64,000 nucleotides of DNA from Cryptomeria japonica. Taxonomy: Eukaryota > Streptophyta > Pinopsida > Cupressales > Cupressaceae. Both the position numbers and the translations under genes were made by a program. The notes under the pieces were generated by a model, which was not told where the DNA came from, made no database searches, and was given only the letters and a program-made list of their open reading frames with translations. Position 1 is the stretch's first letter. Each line of letters begins with the position of its first letter. The stretch covers positions 312,187,235 through 312,251,234 of the forward strand of contig NC_081405.1 of NCBI RefSeq assembly GCF_030272615.1, in the 5' to 3' direction. This document shows positions 56,800 through 64,000 of this stretch, one piece after another.

Positions 56800-57190
56800 T
56801 GGGGGCCCCCATAGTATGTAGGGTACCGTGGGGCCCCTGCCATGTTGCAGGCCCTGCGGGCGTTGGTATGGCACCATCGCCATTCATGTAGGCCTGGCCC
56901 CACTGGCAGTTACCTCTCATGACTAGCGGCCCTACAGTCTCTAGCCCCCCTACCGCTACTTCAGCTACCAGCCCCCGTGCTCAGCCCGACTCCCCCGACC
57001 GCCGCCCAGCTGCCCGTCGGCCTCGACCTTCCTGCTCTGCTAGCTGCTGCTGCAACACTGTCGACCCAGCTCCGTCTAGCCTGGCCTCCTCTACCACCGG
57101 CCACCCTGGCTCTGCCCAGCCACTGAACCACCACCAGGCCGCCACTGGAGCACCACTCCATGGCAATCGAACCACCCACTGGCCACTAGA
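56800..57190. other. GC-rich island inside LTR-D
   Basis: About 390 bp very rich in C and G (ccccc, gccgcc, ctgctgctgc) within an element that is otherwise T-rich. It can be read in several frames on both strands without stops: 94 codons forward, and 72 and 64 codons reverse. That is expected from composition. The Pro/Ser/Arg/Ala-rich peptides match nothing I know. It may be a captured piece of a host exon or CpG-rich 5' end. Confidence 0.5.
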
Positions 57191-58350
57191 CCTCCTTTTT
57201 TGACCTTTTTCCAGAGGGGATTTGGTTTTTTGGCTCTATCTTGGGCATATGGAGTCATTTTTTTGAAAACAAATAGGCGTTGGAAAGTTGGTTCCATGTC
57301 GGACCTCATGGTTTTGGTAATATTCCAATTTTTCTATTTGACTATGTTTTCTTCCAATCAAAGTGAGGTCTCTTTTTTGCACTCCGGGAGACGTAGAATG
57401 AGCATCCGACCTCTATTTTTCAAAAAGTTTATATTTTTGGAGAGTGTGTGTTGTGTAATTTCCAGCCATCTAAGTTTTATTTCTAGATTTTGCCCCATAC
57501 ATATTTTATTCAATTTTTTGCTTTTCAGCACTGTGGTGGATATCGTGGTTGTTTCAGGTCCTAGGATCTCTTCTTTGAGTAGGATGTCTCTATTTTGGTT
57601 CACGTTTCTATTTTCCAATCTTCTTACCATTATATCTTGTATTTATGCAAATGCACTACGATAAAGTGCCATCATGCATTGTTTACTTGGAATCTATCAT
57701 ATTTTGTGTCTTGTTTTACATGCACTATTGATCAAGTACCATGAGGGGGTTGATGTTTGCCTATTGTTTGCCATCTTCCTTTGTCTAGTGAGTGTTCCTT
57801 CCACGACATTCACCTCATGATGATGTGTCTCAGCACCTTTGATGTTTTTGGTTCTTCATCATGCAGTTTTTTTCTATTGTCATTTTCAGTGTTCCTATCC
57901 CTCTCCCACTTCCGCATTATGGGGAGGTTTATCCTTTTGGTTCTAATGCTTCCATGGTTCGATTAATCAACTCTTCAGGCTTTGGTGTCTCATGCCATCT
58001 GTATCTTTGAGTTCAGTTGTTTGCCTTTGTTTGCCATCTAATTTGAGTAGTGTCATTTGAGGGCACTCATGCAGATTACAGTCTTCTCTACCTAGTCATG
58101 TTATATTTTAGTGGAGGTTGTCCAGATCAGCAGTTATTTTTCGACAGAGTTTGCAAGTTCTTCATGCTTCAGTGATATTCTTTTCCATCTTTTTTTGGAG
58201 TAGAGTTTTGTTCCCATGTGGTTTTCTCTATTTCTCTAGTTCATAGAGATTTCATTGTATTTGGGTACCTGATTAGGGCTTGTTGTCAGGACCCATCTTT
58301 ATTGCTTTCAGTAGCTATTCTAGGTTTTAGCTTCTCCCTAAGTCCATCTT
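57191..58350 (+). other. Interior of LTR-D, 3' part
   Basis: T-rich sequence with open frames such as 57200-57664 whose Phe/Leu/Ser/Ile bias follows from composition. Phrases 'ttgtttgccatc' repeat at about 57767 and 58026. No recognisable domain. Confidence 0.5.
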
Positions 58351-58359
58351 AAGGGGGGG
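58351..58359 (+). other. Polypurine tract of LTR-D
   Basis: AAGGGGGGG immediately before the 3' LTR. Confidence 0.85.
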
Positions 58360-58716
58360 TGTTAGAGTAATTGGGTCTTTTCTTGATTAATTAAACAATA
58401 TTTGTTTAATTCTTTAAGTTCCCAATTATCTTTTTACACTTAAGCTAACATTAGGTGCATATAATTAATTATTATGTGCAAGCCTAAGTTTTTCCCTTTT
58501 TAGGGTTTCTTGACCTATTAGAGTTTATTTTTTCTTTTCATTGTATTATCTTTTTCACAATACTTTTTTGTGAATTGGAGCTCTCATCTTTTGAGAATAT
58601 TTTCCTGTGTTTTGTGTGTTCTTCAGATTTTGCTTCATTGCTTCTCCTTGTAACAGGTTATTCGGCTTGCAGAAGATCTTCAGGCTACTGTGGGGTTCTA
58701 TTTCTCAACTCCTATA
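58360..58716 (+). repeat. 3' LTR of LTR-D
   Basis: 357 bp, no indel against the 5' LTR; ends actcctata followed by CAATG. Confidence 0.9.
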
Positions 58717-58721
58717 CAATG
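58717..58721. repeat. Target site duplication of LTR-D (CAATG), right copy
   Basis: Partner of 56066-56070. Confidence 0.9.
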
Positions 58722-59061
58722 AAGAGGAAATAGAATATTGGTTGGCTTTATGTGTTGAGACTAAACACAAATTAGTTAATGCTTGAGAAGGTGATGATGG
58801 TTTTCATTATTTGATTGGTTTAGTGGTAGTTGTTGCAACTTGGCTAAGGAAATATTTGACAAGGTTCCTTCTTTTGAAGATTATGAAACACACAAGAAGA
58901 TAATACACTACTCACATTTCATTGTTGCAACAAATATACAATTAGTGAGATATCACAGAAGACCTAGTAATAAAAAGTTTTGGATAATTTCTATGGAAAA
59001 TCATGAGACAATTATATATGCTTTGGACAAAACAAAGGATGTAGATGGTACAATGGAATAA
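58722..59061 (+). pseudogene. Tpase-E, 3' part
   Basis: Continues the transposase after LTR-D. An acidic start (EEIEYWLALCVETK), one TGA, then VVVVATWLRKY. A frameshift near 58850 leads into PSFEDYETHKKIIHYSHF, ending at TAA 59059. The wording across the insertion is continuous, so the insertion hit an exon of an already recognisable gene. Confidence 0.6.
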
Positions 59062-59225
59062 GTATTTCAATAAAAGGGTACCACAATACATACATAAAAT
59101 ATAACTTAAAGTATAAGAAAGATTAAATGTTATATTTTATGTATATATCCTACTGAAAAACCTAATGGAATGCAAAATGAATTGCATTTAATTGATAGAC
59201 AAATGTGTACAAAGTTTAAAAACTA

Positions 59226-59385
59226 AAACCGTGTATGGGGTTTCTAGTTTCTAAACTGCGTACGCAGTTTTAGTTTTTAAACTACATATGGGGTTATTAG
59301 TTTCTAAACCACGTACGCAGTTTTAGTTTTTAAACCATGTACGCGATTAGTATACTTTAAACCCTGTAGGTGGTTTAGCTTTGGT
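59226..59385. repeat. Palindromic phased array, 26-27 bp step (AAACCGCGTACGCGGTTT-like)
   Basis: Units start at 59226, 59253, 59279, 59306, 59332 and 59359, steps of 27, 26, 27, 26 and 27. The consensus is close to AAACYRYGTACGCRGTTT followed by TAGTTTTT. The best cores (actgcgtacgcagt at 59255) are perfect palindromes. A further weak copy is at about 59409. It lies 165 bp after the end of Tpase-E. Confidence 0.85.
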
Positions 59386-60205
59386 TAGGCTTGGCAAAAT
59401 GAGCCTAAATGCGTATGGGGTTCTACTAAAGATACAAAACGCACCAATCTCATAAGATACAGAGAAGATTCATTTTGAAGAGTAGCCATCAAGTGATAGA
59501 AAATCTTTGATCGACCATATTTATACTCAATCTACTACCAAATTCAATCATAGAGATATGGTGATTTAATTGAAACAAAATGGCATTCTTGTATGATGGC
59601 AGACAATAATACACAGTAACATACACTTAAATCGACTCATTAGCAGTGACAAGGATTGTGAAACCATAATAAGTGGAAACTTTTAGAAATATTATCAAAA
59701 TTTGTAGGTATAGTTTCAGACACTCAGTATTTGGGCATCCATGGTGACCCAAAATAGTGAGAGATTATCCACAAAAGATAAAAACATAAAATACATCAGA
59801 AAACCCAGTCAAGGTTGCAGCTATGAATGGTCAAGTACATTAGAAAGATTAAAAAAATGATGACCAAGAATGGTGAAAAATATCTTACCCATCAATTTCG
59901 TAAAGAGCTTCGATGTCAAATGATGAATAATTGACATGAAAAATGCAGATTTGGGCCTTCGAGCCTTAACCCTCATGGTGGCAGCGTGTAGCTAAGAAGA
60001 CTATATTATGGTGGCTAGGGTTTTCCTAGTTGATGGAAGAGCTTCCTCAAGAAGCTTCATGAAGCTTAAACAAAGAGTGTTTATCTTTTGATATTTTAGG
60101 GTTTTCTCAACCCTACATCCCACTAACAAGCATTTTGATGGGATATTTTTATAATATAGTCTTCAAAATTAATGTTAGTAGAGGACTCCTCTATGCTTTT
60201 TAGGC
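59386..60205. other. Region without a supported gene
   Basis: No coding sequence recognised. It contains aagcttcatgaagctt, a perfect 16 bp palindrome near 60052, and 'gctagggttttcc'. It ends where the LINE-2 tail begins. Confidence 0.5.
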
Positions 60206-60411
60206 TTTTTTTTTTTATAAAGATAAACGATTTTTACATGGACCTGAAGCCAAAAGTTTTACAACAACTGGCCATTAGCCAAACATACACTAACCAACAT
60301 CAAAACAGGGGAGAACCCCCAAACAGTCACGAAAACAAAACAGATGTAGACAAACAAGACAAAACAAAAGAAAGACTATCAATTAAGAGAAAGCACAAGA
60401 TCCTTGTACTT

Positions 60412-61845
60412 CTAGATAGAAATCTTGTTGATTTCCTCTAGCTCCTCCATAATGAATCTGAAGGTAACCTTGTTACTACTCCTGCTTTTGGTTCTGGAAC
60501 TAGGACCAGTGATTTTGATGTCTCTAGCAGCCATATCTTTCCCTCCAAGATCTTTCACCGGTTCATTGTGGTAGGATGTATAATCAGCAACCATGGCCTT
60601 GATCTTTTCAAGCCCCTCTATACTATTGTTCATGGCTTCTTTTCTTATGTCAATCAGGTTCTTGATATTTTTTTGAATCTTTGCCATAGACTGTTCCACC
60701 TTTTTAATTCTTTTTTCATGATTGTATTTCATCACCTCGACGTCCTGAGAGAGATTTTGGGTCATAATCATGAGTTTCTCAGATTTGCTGGGCTAATGGG
60801 AAGTAGTGAAGATATCAATAATCTCTTTAACCCCCACTTTGAGGGTATCAATTTCACACTCCACCTAGTTCCAACAACTCTCCTGGATTTTGGTAGCTTC
60901 CATAATCAAATTCATCAACTTATCAATCCTTTGTATCCCACCATTCTCTTCTTTGCCCATGGTCCACTGTTTTTCTTTTAGGACATTGACAGGGATGTCC
61001 AATTTAATTCCCTAATCTGAAATCTTTGGACCATGGTCCTTAGCCACCAACTTATATTTTTTAGAGAGGGGCTCGGCTTTAAAGATTAGTTTGTTGGTGG
61101 TTTTGTATTTTCTAGCCACCCATCTCAGAGGATTATTGCTGCTAAACGTCCCATAGGTAACCATCATCTCCCCTTCACCCAAAGGTTTATATTTAGGGTC
61201 ATCAAGAGGAACCCCACTTTCTTCCAAATCCATTTCTGAGTCAAAGACATCCTAGATATCAGTTTGTTGGCCAATCTCAGTTAGAGGGGACACAACTTCA
61301 AGGGATTTAGCATACTCTATGATGAGCACAATAAGTCCCTCGTGGAGAACAGGGTTGTTTGGATTCTCCAAATTTTTTTCCAAGCTATTTTCAAGAGAGG
61401 ATGTGTGATAGAAAGGAACATAAATGATTTTACCATGCCTAAAGTGATTTAAAATGGTAAAATGATCAAAAAATATGTTGGCATATTTTCCATCAAATGT
61501 AATATACCTCATGATGAACTCGACCATGTCAGCCTAGGGAGCCATAAGATCTTTCCTGTTGTAGCCACCATCATCCATCTTGGTAACTCTAGAGTGCTCC
61601 TTGTCTTTGTCAAAGAAACTCATCAAGTCCTCCTCCCCAGTTTTCCTATCCCTATAAAATCTTCTGCCAGTCGTCGCTAGACCACTGACCGTCGCCTCCA
61701 AGGTTTCATCAATCTGATACTCGATGCCATAATCCCCAAGGCTCCCTTTTTTCCACCCATTGACAAAGGCCTCTGTGAGCAAAGGAGAAGGGCCATAAAG
61801 TTGATCCAAGAAGGGGACAATTCCTCCATCAACGACTTCCTATCA
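60412..61845 (-). pseudogene. Unknown ORF downstream of ORF2 in LINE-2, broken
   Basis: One continuous minus-strand frame of ~475 codons is broken only by single stops at 61534, 61252, 61012 and about two more before 60771. The upstream end is shifted. The N-terminal half contains NGWKKGSLGDYGIEYQ, MVEFIMRYITFDGKYANIFF and FRHGKIIYVPFYHTSS. The middle has MDLEESGVPLDDPKYKPLGE. The C-terminus is a coiled coil (EKRIKKVEQSMAKIQKNIKN) and a Ser/Lys-rich tail. I do not recognise the family. It may be a third LINE ORF or an older gene lying beside or inside the LINE. Maintained frame over 1.4 kb implies former coding function. Confidence 0.5.
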
Positions 61846-62146
61846 CACATGTTTGATTTTCTTCCATTTCTTGCAAGTAGAAGGCTCTTGCCTGTTCTTG
61901 GCCCCAACCACTATGCTCCCTATCCTTGAATAGAAAAAAATGGGCCACACCAGAGAAGGCATCGACCAGTCGCAGGAAATGGGTCACACTAGAAAAGTCT
62001 CCAAACACTAGCAAAAAATGGGTCACACAATAAGATAGAAAATCTAGTCACTAGGGAAGTTTCTAGATTTCAGTTAGGGAAAACCAAAAAGAGTCTTTTC
62101 CCCATCAACTCAATCAAATCATGATGAAAGATCATTGATTAATGCA
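61846..62146 (-). other. Spacer between RNase H and the unknown ORF, with triple phrase
   Basis: The phrase 'aaatgggYcacac' occurs three times (about 61939, 61978 and 62016), spaced ~38 bp. Otherwise no feature. Confidence 0.45.
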
Positions 62147-64000
62147 TTAATCATCATGGGCTAGCTGGCATAGAATTTTGGGAAATGCATCCCTCCTACT
62201 CCACCATTTATTCACCATATATCCCTCTTCCAGATTGGCCAGTAGATCCATCGCCATGTTTCGTTCTTGGTATATGTGCGAGATTTTGAAATCTTCCAAC
62301 TCCTTTATTATATCTTGGAAATCCTTGATCAGGTTAGCTATCATCTAGCTAGGATCTGTGCGTCCACTGAGACAATTGACAGTGTTTAGCGAGTTAGACT
62401 CCAACTAGACTTTAGTAAAGCCTTCTCTTTTAGCCATGTATAACCCAATGTGGGCAGTGCTGGCTTTCACATAGTGGTTAGACTAGGTGCCTAAAGGGAG
62501 AGCCCCTACAGAAATAAGTAGACCAGAATGATTCCTAGCCACTGCCCCACACTAGGCCAGCCCAGGATTCCCTTTTGCCACCCCATCCGCATTAATTTTG
62601 ATCCAGCCTATAGGGGGAGGATGGCAAAGAACATTTTGTCTACACTGCTTGGTTTTGTGCACTAGATTGGCAATATTCCAATCAATTTGTCACCGATTGA
62701 TAGTATCCCGATCCTCTTGGAGAGTAGGGATGGGATGGTCATTCTTTCTGCTGGGGCAGGAGTGGAGAAAATTCTCCTTGGTAGCAATGCGAATTTTAGT
62801 AGCCACAACAAAAGTAGGAGTTTCCAAATCCCTAAAGACTCTATTGTTTCTTTCTTTCCAGATGCCCCACGCAATATGCAGAAGAGATAAGTTCCAGAGA
62901 ACTCCTAAAGCCTAATCATCAGAGGGGCATTTCCATTCAAACCACATTCACTAGATAGTATCAAGGAAGACCTAATCAATGTTCCATATGTTAAGGAACT
63001 GATTCCAGATATCTTTGGAAAAGGCACAATGAAGCAGTAGATGGCCTGCATTTTCCTCTGCCCCTTTACAAAGAAAGTATCTATTGGTAAGAGGAATACC
63101 TCTTCTACAAACATTGTCAATGGTAGAGATTCTATCTTGCATAAATAGCCAGAAAAATATGTTAATTTAAGGAATTAAGCGCTTGTTCCAGATACCAACC
63201 CAAAAGGGGGGGGATAAGCTTCTAGAGATGAACTTGTAAGCATCAACAACCGTGAACTTTCCAAAAGAGGAGAATTTCCTAAACACTTCATCCTCCCCTT
63301 GAGAGCAGGGGATGTGAATGCAATTCAACTAGGGTTGCATATGTAACAGAGCATTATCAATAGAATTAAGGTCCAACCAGACTCCATTTCTAATATAATC
63401 AACCACCCAGACACCAATTTTTTTGAGACATAATTGTTTGAAGGGACGAGCCCAAATAGAGTTCAATAGGGGCCCATCACCAGTCCACCAGTCATCCCAA
63501 AATCTGATTTTGGTAACATTCCCCAACATCCATCTGCAACCATGCAAGACAAATTTGGAGGAACCAACGAAATTGCTCCATAAATTAGAAACCGCATTGC
63601 GAAGACCATAAGTTTCTAGAGTGCTTTGGATATCCATAATGTGGTATTTATGTTTGAATATGTCAATCCATTCATTATTCTCTTTAAGACATCTCCATAG
63701 TTGCTTCGCCATCAGGGCTTTCTTGAAATCTCTCAAATTTTGCATATCCAGACCTGCCATGGATTTGGGAAGGAAAAATTGATTCCAAGCCACAAGATGT
63801 AATCTATTCTTAGATTCAGTTCCAGTCCACAAAATATTTTCTTTGAATTCTTTCCAATTTATTAGAAATTTTGGGTGGGATTTTGAATAGACTCATGGCA
63901 TAAACTGGGATTTTGTTAAGTGCTAGTAGAGTCAACATTCATATGTTCATTCAAAAGATTACTTTTAGTGTTGCTATCACATGTGTACCATCTCACCTTG
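62147..64000 (-). pseudogene. LINE-2 ORF2, C-terminal half, broken
   Basis: Minus strand from the window edge: the post-reverse-transcriptase region (HLVAWNQFFLPKSMAGLDMQ, then FWDDWWTGDGPL) at 63329-63832. A zinc motif region with HCAFSKDIWNQF-type wording lies near 63000-63100, then WKERNNRVFRDLETP near 62840. RNase H follows: INADGVAKGNPGL near 62590, LESNSLNTVN near 62400, NMAMDLLANLEEGY near 62240. The reverse transcriptase core lies beyond 64000. Stops include TAG codons at places where relatives have Trp. Several frameshifts separate the pieces. Confidence 0.8.

Larger units (their letters stand above)
56071..58716 (+). mobile_element. Non-autonomous LTR element (LTR-D), 2.65 kb
   Basis: Two 357 bp LTRs (56071-56427 and 58360-58716) differ at about 15 positions (4.2%). 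PBS TGGTATTAGAGCT lies at 56428-56440 and polypurine tract AAGGGGGGG at 58351-58359. Ends are TGTTAG...CCTATA, that is TG...TA and not TG...CA, and the TSD is CAATG. The 1.9 kb interior has no Gag or Pol similarity. It has a GC-rich island at 56800-57190 and then T-rich sequence. PBS and tract are copia-like, so it fits a small LARD-type non-autonomous element. Confidence 0.88.
60206..64000 (-). mobile_element. Minus-strand LINE (LINE-2), 5' part beyond the window
   Basis: A run of 11 T at 60206-60216 is the minus-strand poly-A tail, preceded (minus) by 'cgtttatctttat', a LINE-like end. Upstream on the minus strand come an extra ORF (60412-61845), RNase H (about 62147-62640), a zinc-binding region and the post-reverse-transcriptase region up to the window edge. 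The target duplication partner lies outside. Confidence 0.7.

Noticed and set aside
56919-57309. Open frames in the GC-rich island as a real protein
   Set aside because: Several frames on both strands are open at once because the GC-rich composition lacks stop codons.
57200-57664. 154-codon Phe/Leu-rich frame in LTR-D as a membrane protein
   Set aside because: T-rich composition gives such frames; no start context, domain or conserved pattern is visible.
60172-60441. Forward 89-codon frame over the LINE-2 tail
   Set aside because: It runs through the poly-T tail and is antisense to the end of the LINE-2 unknown ORF.
1-64000. tRNA, rRNA or intact host genes
   Set aside because: I looked for cloverleaf-like segments and long uninterrupted genes and found none that I can support; without a dedicated search small RNA genes could be missed.

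Overview
The window looks like nuclear DNA of a seed plant with a large, repeat-filled genome. A gymnosperm such as a conifer is my best guess, from very long Tat-type LTR elements, plant L1 LINEs with a C-terminal RNase H, and plant mobile domain sequence. This is an inference and nothing in the window proves it. I find no intact host gene, no tRNA or rRNA, no CRISPR and no bacterial-style operon. Nearly everything is transposable elements (TEs), most of them decayed and several nested.

Layout from left to right. (1) 1-2040: AT-rich DNA with a ~120 bp tandem array, then a lone copia-like LTR (LTR-F) with its primer binding site (PBS). (2) 2804-5270: a minus-strand non-autonomous LTR element (LTR-G) whose only gene is a broken coiled-coil / G-patch / double zinc-knuckle protein. 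(3) 5858-6409: two ubiquitin-like pseudogene fragments in inverted orientation. (4) 6639-14116: a full-length L1-type LINE (LINE-1) with an 18 bp target site duplication (TSD). (5) 14135-18770: AT-rich DNA, two ~100 bp tandem arrays, a microsatellite and LINE scraps. (6) 18771-43942: a three-level nest. The 5' LTR of a Tat-like element (Tat-C) is split by Cop-B, a minus-strand copia-like element with no pol. The 3' LTR of Cop-B is split by a complete 16.3 kb Ty3/gypsy Tat-like element (Tat-A) with 794 bp LTRs and TSD GGGAA. (7) 43944-53300: the long leader of Tat-C, holding several arrays of short phased motifs and two outward-facing inverted arms. (8) 53367-59061: a DDE-like transposase pseudogene (Tpase-E) split by LTR-D, which has TSD CAATG. 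(9) 59226-59385: a 26-27 bp palindromic array. (10) 60206-64000: a minus-strand LINE (LINE-2) cut by the window edge, with an extra ORF downstream of RNase H.

How the parts relate. Tat-A carries sense gag-protease-RT-RNase H-integrase and, between integrase and the 3' LTR, an antisense plant mobile domain gene. Both genes are preceded, each on its own strand, by arrays of the same ~10 bp motif (CGCGTCTGTG) every 19-21 bp, so the two ends of the element's RNA could pair. Tat-C has the same arrangement, with an array about 100 bp after the PBS, but a completely different motif (TTTAGCGCAT, strict 21 bp step). Cop-B and LTR-G have LTRs, PBS and polypurine tract but no polymerase, so they would depend on enzymes supplied by other elements. 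Cop-B instead carries a ~3.2 kb gene of unknown function with a promoter-like leader. Stop codons in these genes fall mostly where related elements have Arg or Gln codons, which fits C-to-T decay in methylated silent DNA.

The most unusual signal is the family of phased short-motif arrays attached to different elements: same spacing logic, unrelated motif sequences.
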